Part shown: positions 44,854 through 53,177 of the stretch, piece after piece | Position numbering within the stretch: position 1 is the stretch's first letter | Layout of the letters: every line of letters begins with the position of its first letter | Assembly: GCA_963792705.1 (NCBI GenBank) | Contig: CAWBXD010000016.1 | Coordinates: forward strand, 62,001-126,000 | Length of the DNA stretch: 64,000 bases | DNA from: JBBQVS01 sp963792705 | GTDB taxonomy: Bacteria; Chloroflexota; Ktedonobacteria; Ktedonobacterales; Ktedonobacteraceae | Direction: 5' to 3' | The notes under the pieces: model-generated | Database searches by the model: none | Told to the model about the DNA's origin: nothing | The model's input: the letters and a program-made list of their open reading frames with translations, nothing else | Program-made: the position numbers and the translations under genes

Positions 44854-45993
44854 TTACCCTTCCTGGTGGGTATGCAGAGCCATCTGATCAAGCATGCCTT
44901 GAGGCGCATCGGGGCGGAAGCTGACGCTGAGGTTGCTATTGGCTTCAGCAGCCTTGGCTTCACTCCGAGGAAATGCTGCTGCTTCATAGGATGCGAGAGC
45001 TGTTTCCACGTCATTTGGGTGAGCCAGAAGAGCCTCCGCTAACTCTGCACCATCAAGCATAGCAAGATTAGCACCCTCGCCAGCAAACGGCGACATCAAG
45101 TGAGCAGCATCGCCAAGCAACGTGACCCCAGGAGTGCGTTCCCAACGATGGCCTACTGGCAGTGAGTAGATGGGACGAGGGAGAAGCTCTGTATCACTCT
45201 TGGCGATGAGGGCGCGTAATCGGTCATCCCAATCAGCAAAGTGGTTCAGCAGGTGCATTCTCGCGGTTTCAGAAGCACGAAAGTCGATTCCGCTGGAAGT
45301 TGTCCATTGATCGGGAGTCTTGAGCGCAATATAGACGGTGATTTGTCCATCACCGTCGCGGTGCGTAATCAGACCCTTTTCGTCGGACAGCGCAAACATC
45401 GAGCCACGACCAACCAGAACTGCGCTTTCAGGATGACGCACATCGGCATCGAGGAGATATGTTTCAACCATTAAGATGCCTAAGTAGAGGGGTTGCGCGT
45501 CCGAAAGCATCGGCCTAACTTTTGACCAGGCACCATCCGCACCAATCAATAACGCTGTTGTGAACGTTTCTCCACTCGCCAGTCGTACCTCATGTCTTCC
45601 TCCTTCCAGCTTGATGACACTCGTCACTTTGCTTCCCCAATGAATGCAGTTGGCTGGCAGGGATTGAAGCAATAGCTCACGTAGGACACCACGATCAATC
45701 TCTGGTCGAGTATCGTCCCCGCTGTCTTCCCAGCGAACGGTTCCGGTCTTGTCAAGAATACGCATATCGTCGCCCGATGGGATCACCATCTTGCGAAATG
45801 CCTCAAACAGTCCAGCCTTCCGTAAGGCAAGCTGACCCGACTCTTCATGCATGTCCAGAATGCTGCCCTGATGACGGACAGTAGGTGACGCCTCAAGCTC
45901 ATAAATCGTGGAGTCAATACCGTGTCTATGCAGCACACTGGCAAGAGTGAGACCACCAAGGCCAGCACCGATAATAGTAATATGTTGTTCCAT
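44854..45993 (-). CDS. FAD-dependent monooxygenase, TetX-like
   Basis: 379-aa class A flavoprotein hydroxylase. N-terminal GAGLGGLTLASVL (9-21) binds FAD, LLIGADGAWSKVRP is the DG motif, and GVTLLGDAAHLMSPFAGEGAN with the following AMLDGAELAEAL is the GD motif. The latter is closely patterned on TetX-type tetracycline destructases and related hydroxylases. AAAGGAA precedes the ATG. Its neighbour upstream is a TetR regulator on the same strand. An IS6 relic lies just downstream. Antibiotic inactivation is possible but not demonstrated. The substrate could be another aromatic compound. Confidence 0.85.
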   Translation of the reverse strand: MEQHITIIGAGLGGLTLASVLHRHGIDSTIYELEASPTVRHQGSILDMHEESGQLALRKAGLFEAFRKMVIPSGDDMRILDKTGTVRWEDSGDDTRPEIDRGVLRELLLQSLPANCIHWGSKVTSVIKLEGGRHEVRLASGETFTTALLIGADGAWSKVRPMLSDAQPLYLGILMVETYLLDADVRHPESAVLVGRGSMFALSDEKGLITHRDGDGQITVYIALKTPDQWTTSSGIDFRASETARMHLLNHFADWDDRLRALIAKSDTELLPRPIYSLPVGHRWERTPGVTLLGDAAHLMSPFAGEGANLAMLDGAELAEALLAHPNDVETALASYEAAAFPRSEAKAAEANSNLSVSFRPDAPQGMLDQMALHTHQEG

Positions 45994-46090
45994 GGACGTG
46001 TTTCCTTTCTGTCATTCACGAAATCTTGTGAATGAGAACGAGAGCAATAAATTGCTGTTTTGTGAAGCCTGTCTTCAGTTCAAAATTTAA

Positions 46091-46186
46091 TCAGTGAGGC
46101 AGGCGAATGAATGGAATGTCGTGGATTTCGAGGACATGCTTGAGCATGAGATCATTTCCAGCGAGTGCGAGAGTGAGTGAAGTCAT
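46091..46186 (-). CDS. 31-aa ORF coupled to the TetR stop
   Basis: The ATG overlaps the TetR TGA, with AGGAGG 5 nt upstream, and the frame ends 97 nt before the monooxygenase start. The peptide (MTSLTLALAGNDLMLKHVL...) has no recognisable domain. It may be a leader peptide or the stump of a deleted gene. Confidence 0.35.
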   Translation of the reverse strand: MTSLTLALAGNDLMLKHVLEIHDIPFIRLPH

Positions 46187-46893
46187 GCTTCCTCCTGTTG
46201 TGTAAATGCACGAGGAACACTGAGTACACCAGCGAGGAGAACATCTATACCCCACTGAAAACGGTCAAGACCTCTGCCGGAAAGAAGTTCGTCGCCGAGC
46301 CGCGCAATATTTGGGTACATGCTCGCGTCAGCGGTGGCGATCACCACAGCGAGGGCAGAATCCTCATCGGCAGCCTGGGATGATGACTGGCGAGTGCTGT
46401 GCTCCGCAGCGTTAGACGTTGCGTAAAGTAGCAACAGATCGACCAGCCACGCTGTATCTCGGTCCGGCATCCCTCCCTCTTTCAAAAGGGCGAGGATATG
46501 CTCAACTAGTGCGAGGTAGTTCGGGCCACTTGGATGTGTCGTCAAGGTCATTCGGGCAATCTCTGGATATTCAAAGAGGACGAGCATGTAGTGTGTCAGC
46601 ACCTGTTTCACGCGGTCACGCCACGTCCCCTCTGTTGGGAACGACTCTGTAATCGCAGACAGGAGGGCGTCAAGAATCTGTGCATGCAGGTCTGCGGTAT
46701 TACGCACGTAGACGTACAACGACGCTGGCCCAGTGTCCAGTGCTTCCGCAATACGACGCATCGTGACCTTGTTGAGGCCCTCATCGCGCAGAATGGTCAG
46801 GGCGACATCAATGATACCTTGCCGCGTCAATGCCGGTTTCGCTGGACGTTCGCGTCGGCTCTGAGGAGTCGAAAAGTGTTTGTGTGTACTCAT
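46183..46893 (-). CDS. TetR/AcrR family regulator
   Basis: 236 aa. After an Arg/Pro-rich N-terminus comes the HTH (TRQGIIDVALTILRDEGLNKV, MRRIAEALDTGPASLYVYV), followed by a long all-helical ligand domain of the tetracycline-repressor-like C-terminal type. It is the first gene of an apparent operon with the TetX-like monooxygenase. The start codon lies only 6 nt from a TATACT -10 element, so the mRNA is predicted to be leaderless. An operator-like palindrome sits in the promoter spacer, which indicates autorepression. Confidence 0.9.
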   Translation of the reverse strand: MSTHKHFSTPQSRRERPAKPALTRQGIIDVALTILRDEGLNKVTMRRIAEALDTGPASLYVYVRNTADLHAQILDALLSAITESFPTEGTWRDRVKQVLTHYMLVLFEYPEIARMTLTTHPSGPNYLALVEHILALLKEGGMPDRDTAWLVDLLLLYATSNAAEHSTRQSSSQAADEDSALAVVIATADASMYPNIARLGDELLSGRGLDRFQWGIDVLLAGVLSVPRAFTQQEEA

Positions 46894-46899
46894 ACAGAG

Positions 46900-46960
46900 A
46901 GTATAACACGAACACGTTCGTTACGCAAGTGTTCGTTACGTAAATGTTCGTCAATTCCTA
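46900..46960 (-). promoter_or_regulatory. tetR promoter with embedded operator and 15-bp direct repeats
   Basis: On the leftward strand, -35 TTGCGT (46923-46928) and -10 TATACT (46900-46905) are 17 bp apart. Inside the spacer is the palindrome ACGAACACGTTCGT (46908-46921). On the plus strand GTTCGTTACGCAAGT (46916-46930), GTTCGTTACGTAAAT (46931-46945) and GTTCGTCAATTCCTA (46946-46960) form a 15-bp-periodic array that decays in the third unit. Confidence 0.7.
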
Positions 46961-47108
46961 ATAACTGGAACTATGTTCAATGGTAGATACGGAGACGGAT
47001 ATGGCTTCCGCATATCTTCTCTTGTACTAACTTGGCATGTAAGCGATGCAAATATATGTCCTGTGATTTAAGAAGTATGAATGGGAGAGGTTGTTTATCA
47101 AAAAATAA

Positions 47109-47158
47109 AAAAGCATAGATGCTGAGTCAAGTTAGCTTAACTCAGCATCTATGCTTTT
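47109..47158 (-). terminator. rho-independent terminator
   Basis: A 19-bp perfect stem (AAAAGCATAGATGCTGAGT) with a 12-nt loop. On the leftward strand it is followed by a T-rich run, just past the 47170 gene. Confidence 0.92.
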
Positions 47159-47169
47159 ACAATCTGCTC

Positions 47170-47976
47170 TTACTCAGGATTGGTAGCACGTCTCGGAAGT
47201 CTTCTATCGGTTGCATAGAGTTTCCGACGATCACCAACATACCTTTGTGGTGTGGGTCGTACCTCTTCATGGTGATACGAACCACTTGCATCAGTATTCA
47301 TGCCAGGGAAGTTGGGGCCATAGTTATAATGTCCCGTCTCCGCTGGTGAGAGCGGTCCACGAGCGTATTGAGCTACACCCGTTGTAACAGGTGTACCATA
47401 TTCTGGTGTCTCATCATAAAGATCGTCAGGAACAGCCTTATAATCATCGCGTACCAACTCATCTTCGCTCAACGTCAACCGTACAAGCCCTCGTTTGGTA
47501 TCCGTTACTGCAAGATTCTGTGGTACATAATACGTTGTTACCAGCAGACCACTGCGCTCGACAAGGATATAGTTCGTAAAGCGTGCTTCGACTTTACCAA
47601 TGATATAACCATCTTTGTCCACAACCTGTTCACCAAGCTGAAAGCGTGATGGAACCTCTTTTTTGTTGTAGAGGCTTGCCAAGCGATCAGTCATTGGAGC
47701 CATTGGGTCTTCCAATGCCCACCCTAAAATACCGATAACCACCAACGGTGCTGCCACAACGGTAAGCCAAGGATTCGAGGGTAGGAATATTAAACCAATA
47801 ACAGCCATTAGAATTGCAGCACTTAATAAGAGAGGCCATAAACTAGGATTTGGCAAATGGATATGATGCTCTTCCTCATCATGACCACTTACGTTCTCTA
47901 CTACGCCCTCTTTTTCCGCAAGGGATTTGGTCAACTCTTCTGTGGTAAGATTAGCACTTTGAAGAGAACTATCCAT
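47170..47976 (-). CDS. membrane protein with PRC-barrel/DUF2171-like domain
   Basis: 268 aa. An acidic N-terminus ends in EEEHHIHLPNPSLWPLLLS, a lead-in I associate with small cytochrome-oxidase-type subunits, and is followed by two membrane helices (about 46-64 and 69-86). A beta-barrel-like domain (about 108-175) with KDGYIIGKVE, YILVERSGLL, YYVPQNLAV and VRLTLSEDELV matches the DUF2171/PRC-barrel pattern. The tail is rich in Tyr, Pro, Gly and Arg (TGHYNYGPNFPG) and probably disordered. The function is unknown. A ribosome site GAGGAGAG lies somewhat distant from the ATG. Confidence 0.7.
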   Translation of the reverse strand: MDSSLQSANLTTEELTKSLAEKEGVVENVSGHDEEEHHIHLPNPSLWPLLLSAAILMAVIGLIFLPSNPWLTVVAAPLVVIGILGWALEDPMAPMTDRLASLYNKKEVPSRFQLGEQVVDKDGYIIGKVEARFTNYILVERSGLLVTTYYVPQNLAVTDTKRGLVRLTLSEDELVRDDYKAVPDDLYDETPEYGTPVTTGVAQYARGPLSPAETGHYNYGPNFPGMNTDASGSYHHEEVRPTPQRYVGDRRKLYATDRRLPRRATNPE

Positions 47977-48101
47977 AGCTCTCGCTCTCCTCTAAGAATA
48001 TAATAGATAGACAAGGACTCCTAATTACAATAATTGTCCTACTACATCCTAGCATAGCAAAAATATGAAAAGGATGCAAGCGTTTAGCAGTGTTGGCGGT
48101 A

Positions 48102-49139
48102 CTAGATACTAGGTTCTAGCAACAATCCTTCTTTATAAATACGGCGAATTACGTCTTCGATTTCAGGTTCTTGAAATGTTACATCGCGCAATTGGTGACG
48201 TACACCTAGCCATGCCACTAGCTCATGAGCAGGCATTGCATCGCGTCCGAAACTCAACCATAAACGTGGCCCCTCTGTTCGCAAGTGACGCACACCGTGT
48301 GGAAGCTCTTGCAGTACAGGTTGACCTTGCGTGTCATGTGGCAATGACGCGAGCGCGGATGGATCGAGTACTGCTATCAGTATGCGGTCGCCACCAAAAC
48401 GCTCACGAATTGATGCAACTGTCCCATCATAAAGCTTTCGCCCATGATCGATAATCATCATGCGTGGACACAACAGCTCTATATCGTCCATATCATGCGT
48501 TGTCAAAAGCACCGTCGTCTTTTTTCGCGCATTGAGTTCAAGCAGAAACTCACGAATACGCGCTTTGGCTACTACGTCCAGTCCAATTGTCGGTTCATCC
48601 AGGTACAACAATTCTGGGTCGTGCAGGAGAGATGCCGCGAGATCACCACGCATGCGTTGCCCAAGTGATAGCTGACGCACGGGCGTATCAATAAATTCGT
48701 CAAGCGCGAGCATCTCGCGTAATTGCGCTAAATTAGCAGCGTGTCTTGCCTCTGGCACACGATAAAGATGGCGTAGCAAACGTAGCGAATCAATCAAGGG
48801 CAGGTCCCACCATAGCTGTGTACGTTGTCCAAAGACAACCCCGATACGCGCGGCGAGTTCACGCCTTTGTTGCATTGGTATCAGTCCGGCGACGTGTATG
48901 CTTCCACTTGTAGGCACAAGTATACCTGTCAACATTTTGATGGTTGTACTTTTCCCTGCGCCATTTGGTCCGACAAGCCCAATCATTTCGCCGCGCTCAA
49001 CCTGCATTGAAAGATTATGGACTGCATTCACGCTACGTATTTCCGGGTCCACGACACTTCTCAACGCACCAAATACTCCTATACGTCGTCGCGCCACACG
49101 GAACGTTTTACTTAGTTCCTCGACATCTATTATCTTCAT
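48102..49139 (-). CDS. ABC transporter ATP-binding protein (ABC-2 exporter)
   Basis: 345 aa. Walker A GPNGAGKST, the signature LSLGQRMRGDL, Walker B LLYLDEPTIGLD and the H-loop LLTTHDMDD are intact. The C-terminal domain of about 100 residues is typical of the COG4586-type ATPases that work with two ABC-2 permeases. Two ATGs are possible. The second (49139) has AAGGA 6 nt upstream and is preferred. It lies 17 bp after the first permease, so the three genes form one operon for export of an unknown lipid, drug or peptide. Confidence 0.93.
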   Translation of the reverse strand: MKIIDVEELSKTFRVARRRIGVFGALRSVVDPEIRSVNAVHNLSMQVERGEMIGLVGPNGAGKSTTIKMLTGILVPTSGSIHVAGLIPMQQRRELAARIGVVFGQRTQLWWDLPLIDSLRLLRHLYRVPEARHAANLAQLREMLALDEFIDTPVRQLSLGQRMRGDLAASLLHDPELLYLDEPTIGLDVVAKARIREFLLELNARKKTTVLLTTHDMDDIELLCPRMMIIDHGRKLYDGTVASIRERFGGDRILIAVLDPSALASLPHDTQGQPVLQELPHGVRHLRTEGPRLWLSFGRDAMPAHELVAWLGVRHQLRDVTFQEPEIEDVIRRIYKEGLLLEPSI

Positions 49140-49156
49140 CGACATTCCTTCTTAAA

Positions 49157-49976
49157 TTAACTACCAGTACTTTGATAACGATGAACGCCAAAACGCCAGG
49201 CACCTCCTGAGATAAGAGCAAAGAGCAGCGCGACGAGTGGAGCACCAAAGGCAACGCCAGAAGGCAGACCAAATGGTAGGGCATGACCAAGAATGTAACA
49301 AACAGGAACATACGCACCAAACGCGAGCGGCACGACAAAAAGAAAAAATCGCTGTAACGTCTGGCTATAAATAGTGATTGGATAGCTTAACATTTCCCTC
49401 CCACCATACGTGAGAATGTTGGTGAGTTCTGTTGTTTCAACCGTCCAAAAGCAGAGAGTGGCCCCCAGCAACAAGATAGAAACAAAAATAAGTGCGCCAC
49501 TTACAATACCAAGAAGCAAAAGGACAATCTTGTCCAGTGTCCAATGCAATGATGGCAGTAAAATAAGTGCTATAACAAACCCTATACTTCCTTGTGTGAG
49601 ACGACCAAGACGACGTAAGCGGACATCACTACCAATAACCTGTATCAAAGCTCCAACAGGGCGCAGCAACACGCGGTCAAACTCTCCCAGTCTGATTGTT
49701 TGTGAAAAGTTGTCGATACCTGAGCCAAGCATTTCCGCTAAACCAAAACTGATTGCCATGACAGAGGCCAGAAATGCTACCTCGCCAATTTTCCAACCAA
49801 GTAGCGATGGAAAAGGACCAAAGATAACGAGAACACCCAGAAACTCGCAGGCAGTTGTCAGAAAAAGTTGTAACGATATCAATGATTAAATTCGCTTTAT
49901 ACTGCAACTGGATTTGGATTTGGATTCCTAGCAAATGCCAATACAAGCGTATATCATTCAATAGTGCTTGTCGCAT
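49157..49976 (-). pseudogene. ABC-2 permease, frame-disrupted near its N-terminus
   Basis: The N-terminus reads MRQALLNDIRLYWHLLG and QIQLQYKANLIIDI from ATG 49976 (AGGAG 11 nt upstream), then goes out of frame. The rest continues in another frame as LTTACEFLGVLVIFGPFPSL with about six membrane helices to 49157. Removing one A from the A5 run at 49862-49866 gives IVTTFLTTACEFLGV, exactly the family pattern (COG3694-like). The internal ATG that opens the second frame would lack the first helix and has no ribosome site. The exporter may therefore be defective, or the run is miscalled. Confidence 0.8.
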
Positions 49977-49990
49977 AATGGTATGCTCTC

Positions 49991-50785
49991 CTAACCACCC
50001 TGAACGATAACACGTCGAGTGGCAACCATCGTAACCCACCGTACAAAAAATGTTAAAACTACAAGCCAGAACAATAAACAACTACCTCCCAACCAAAACT
50101 CACTAGCATCTAACTTGTTTAAAAATACTTCTGCTGGAAAGTTCATTAAGCCATTGAAAGGGAGCCAGACTGCGAATGTGCGGAACCACGCGGGAAAAAA
50201 TGGAAACGGGACAAACGAACCTGTGAAAAAGAGTGCTATAGTTGCTGCCAATGTCGCGACAGCACGCGCCTCGGTAATCCAGAATGCAACAACATTGTAG
50301 AGATAGCGATAGGCTACTCCTAGCATCGCGCTAAGTGGCAGAATGAGTAAATAGATAAACCATGCATACCAGTTAGTAGATATACCAATTCCAAAGAGGA
50401 GCATACCCACGAGATAAGTAGGAATAGCGCGGAACACGATAAAATAGCAAGAGCGGCCCAGTTCACGGCTAAACCAGTACCAATAATAATCACAAGGTTT
50501 GCTAAGATCCGAAATCACATCTCCTGAACGTATGGAGAGCATCACATCGTACCACCCAAAGGGCAAAACAATCATAGTCATACTTTGCACAAGCCATGTG
50601 TACCTGAGCGTATCTTGTACGTTGTAGCCTGCCGCAGATGGGCGCGTGTGATAGAGCGCGATGATCAAATAGCTAAAGATAGCTGCGAAGAAAATATTGG
50701 TAAGGAGTCCTGCGATGTTCGCCCAGCGATAGATAAGTTGGCGTCGAAACGCGGTTCGCGCAACCTCTATGTAAAAGTGCAGCAT
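49991..50785 (-). CDS. ABC-2 family permease
   Basis: 264 aa with six hydrophobic segments. It has the N-terminal YIEVARTAFRRQLIYRWAN, followed by SIRSGDVISDLSKPCDYYWYWFSRELGR, the intracellular segment typical of COG4587 permeases that pair with a COG3694 partner. AGGAGAG precedes the ATG. It is the first gene of the exporter operon. Its stop is 14 bp before the start of the second permease. Confidence 0.9.
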   Translation of the reverse strand: MLHFYIEVARTAFRRQLIYRWANIAGLLTNIFFAAIFSYLIIALYHTRPSAAGYNVQDTLRYTWLVQSMTMIVLPFGWYDVMLSIRSGDVISDLSKPCDYYWYWFSRELGRSCYFIVFRAIPTYLVGMLLFGIGISTNWYAWFIYLLILPLSAMLGVAYRYLYNVVAFWITEARAVATLAATIALFFTGSFVPFPFFPAWFRTFAVWLPFNGLMNFPAEVFLNKLDASEFWLGGSCLLFWLVVLTFFVRWVTMVATRRVIVQGG

Positions 50786-50970
50786 GCCATCTCTCCTGCT
50801 CGCTAAACTCTACAAAAACAAACTTTAGTACAGCACAAAAATCCAGTATCCGCGTCACTAGGGATACTGGTTCGTTTGCTTGCTCTACATTAATTCTACA
50901 AGATCGTACCTTTTCACGTTGCAGAAGGCTTGCACACTATACATCAATTAACAAATGTCGTCAATGCTTT

Positions 50971-51084
50971 TTATGTTGAAGTATCTTTAAGCAATACCTC
51001 TATATCAGCGATAGCTTGAATAGTATTTTCAAAGTGAACAGTAAACATTCCGACTAGATCAAATATAATAGCACGAATTACCAT
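50971..51084 (-). pseudogene. truncated HAD-superfamily N-terminus
   Basis: 37 codons starting 3 nt after the methyltransferase stop, with AAAGGAT upstream. The opening MVIRAIIFDLVGMF matches HAD motif I (hhhFDhDG), but the second aspartate is replaced by Val. The frame ends after LLKDTST, so no active hydrolase can be made. Confidence 0.55.
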
Positions 51085-51087
51085 TCA

Positions 51088-51750
51088 TTATCCTTTCTTA
51101 GTGAGATAATGTCTATAGCCATCACCCTCAATCATATCAAACAAACTCAAAGACACTTCAGCAAGCCAAGTACGAACCTGCTCATCAGTAGGATAATAGT
51201 GATAACCGCCGTGATGAGCATATTCACCATAGATTAGAGGTAAATTAAGTCTCTTTCCAGCGTTATAAGCAATTCGCAGTTCTTCTTCTGTTTCCATCTC
51301 TACTGTAAAGTACAGATAACCATACTCATGCAATGCTTTCACAAAGTTTCTCAGTACTACGGACCAATTTTCGGGAAAGACATTCTCCATTGCGTCCATA
51401 CATAATACACCGTCAAATGCTTTCGAGAACGATAACTCCTGCATACCAATATGCTCAACTTGCACCGTTGGGAATTTCGCATGAGCGCGTTCTAGCATCT
51501 GCTGTGATTGATCAGTTCCAATAACAGAAAATCCACGTTCGAGTAAAAGAGGCCAATATTTTCCTGTTCCACAAGCTGCATCAAGAATATGTCCCTTTGG
51601 TAGACAAAGGTCGAGAAAACGCTCTACCATTGTACGATGCGTAGGATTTATGTATGCACCCCAACGCTCGTCATAATGTCTAGCCTCAAGAGTATCCATA
51701 CGTACTTCATTCCATAGACGACGCTCTTTCAGCCACTGTGTACGATCCAT
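51088..51750 (-). CDS. class I SAM-dependent methyltransferase
   Basis: 220 aa. Motif I is ILDAACGTGKYW, with the acidic loop VIGTDQS and the DGVLCMDAMENV (motif II) segment. The C-terminal region contains GYHYYPTDEQVRTWLAE. The ATG at 51750 has AAGGAA upstream. A TTG six codons earlier is unlikely. It follows another methyltransferase gene by 23 bp on the same strand, so the two are probably co-transcribed. The substrates are unknown. Confidence 0.88.
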   Translation of the reverse strand: MDRTQWLKERRLWNEVRMDTLEARHYDERWGAYINPTHRTMVERFLDLCLPKGHILDAACGTGKYWPLLLERGFSVIGTDQSQQMLERAHAKFPTVQVEHIGMQELSFSKAFDGVLCMDAMENVFPENWSVVLRNFVKALHEYGYLYFTVEMETEEELRIAYNAGKRLNLPLIYGEYAHHGGYHYYPTDEQVRTWLAEVSLSLFDMIEGDGYRHYLTKKG

Positions 51751-51773
51751 ACTATGTGTTCCTTCCACCGCGC

Positions 51774-52400
51774 TTATTTTGTTCCGATGACAGCGATCTC
51801 CCGAAAAAGCTTGCGGTCCCCTGGCTCAATGCTAGTACTGGAAAAGCCTACCTCTATCAGCATCCTTGCTATATCTTCTCCACTATAGACACGACACTCG
51901 GCTGTTCCCTCACCTCCACCAGGCCATCTTTCGCGCGGCAAAAGCGTTAGCGTTACAGTTCCTTCTGACTTGAGAACGCGTAGTATCTCTGCAAAAGCTT
52001 TTAGTGGATCGAGCCAGAAATAGAGCGAATGAATACTAAGCACTTTATCAAAATGCTTATCTACAAAGGGCAAATTTGCCGCATTTCCATATTTCAGTTC
52101 AACACGCCCAGCTTTAACTGCTTTAGCATTACGTTTTCGCGCAACGTTTACCATTGTCTGAGAAAAATCAACTCCTGCTACATATCCTTCACTAGCCAAG
52201 GCAGTAAGTTGCTGTATCGTTGCCCCTGCACCAAAACCAATTTCTAGGATGCTATCAGTGGGTTGTACAGCGAGCAACGACACAGACCAAATATTTTCAG
52301 GCTCATGTTGCTTCACCATGCGATTCCCAGCAATACGCCCAATGATTCCTGCTGGTCTGCTGTAGTGTCTACTAACAACTGTTTCTATGTATTCTTTCAT
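51774..52400 (-). CDS. class I SAM-dependent methyltransferase
   Basis: 208 aa. Motif I is ILEIGFGAGATI, with VAGVDFSQTM, the LPFVDKHFDKVLSIHSLYFW segment and LRVLKSEGTVTLTLLPRE. It is patterned on the UbiE/ArsM-like group. The start region has only a weak AGGTAGG. It is the first gene of a two-methyltransferase unit that ends in the HAD stump. Confidence 0.88.
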   Translation of the reverse strand: MKEYIETVVSRHYSRPAGIIGRIAGNRMVKQHEPENIWSVSLLAVQPTDSILEIGFGAGATIQQLTALASEGYVAGVDFSQTMVNVARKRNAKAVKAGRVELKYGNAANLPFVDKHFDKVLSIHSLYFWLDPLKAFAEILRVLKSEGTVTLTLLPRERWPGGGEGTAECRVYSGEDIARMLIEVGFSSTSIEPGDRKLFREIAVIGTK

Positions 52401-52563
52401 CTTTACCTACCTTGATATTACTCTTTCCAAGCAAGCTTTATGTAAAGGAAGAAGACTGCTAACTACAAAGTGTATATATACAATACAGCTACATTATCGG
52501 CAAAGTTTTGGGGGGAATACGACTGGCAACATTGCCGATAACTTTTCATTAGGGAGAGAAAAT

Positions 52564-52935
52564 TTACCAGGCTGGTGCCCAGACGCCAAATTCGTTGCCG
52601 TCAGGGTCAGCTAATTGGGCCCATTTGCCCCAAGGCAGGGTGCTGAGTTCCTGGGTAAGAGTAACTCCACGCGCTTTAAGCGTTGTGCAGGTTTCTTCTA
52701 TATTGTTGGTATGCAGAACGAAACCAGTCATGCCTGTTGTGTTGCCACCACTCTGACCGCGTAGACCAAGCATGATATGAGTCTGTGTGCCTGGAAGAGC
52801 AATTTCAAGCCAACGCTCAGTTTCGCTCATAGGCTGGTCGTCTACCTTTTCAAAGCCGAGCTTGTTAACATAGAAATCGAGAGCTTTCTCCTGGTTGCTT
52901 ACGCCTACAGTAATAGTACCAATTTTTGTGAACAT
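52564..52935 (-). CDS. VOC superfamily protein (glyoxalase/bleomycin-resistance-like)
   Basis: 123 aa, two beta-alpha-beta-beta-beta modules. It begins KIGTITVGVSNQEKALDFYV, continues with RWLEIALPG and GFVLHTNNIEETC, and ends LADPDGNEFGVWAPAW, the standard VOC C-terminus. The putative metal-binding Glu is in NEFGV. AGAGGAG lies before the ATG at 52935. An in-frame TTG 57 nt upstream is rejected. The function within the superfamily is unassigned. Confidence 0.9.
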   Translation of the reverse strand: MFTKIGTITVGVSNQEKALDFYVNKLGFEKVDDQPMSETERWLEIALPGTQTHIMLGLRGQSGGNTTGMTGFVLHTNNIEETCTTLKARGVTLTQELSTLPWGKWAQLADPDGNEFGVWAPAW

Positions 52936-53177
52936 AGATTTCTCCTCTTTGTTGATTCCAGTAGTTTCTATAGGTCTGCCTATTTGCCTCAACGCAGAAA
53001 GGTTTTTCTGAGTTGTCTTTTTCTATATTCTTTTGGATGTGGTAAAAGACGGAAAGTGCTCCATTAAAAAATGACAAGGCGGAGAATGCTTGCTCACTTA
53101 AAAAGTAAAGCGGCTCCCCTTGCAGGAGTCAATCAGAGACTTCCGCAAAGAGAGCCGTGTGTATTTGTGCAGGCGAG

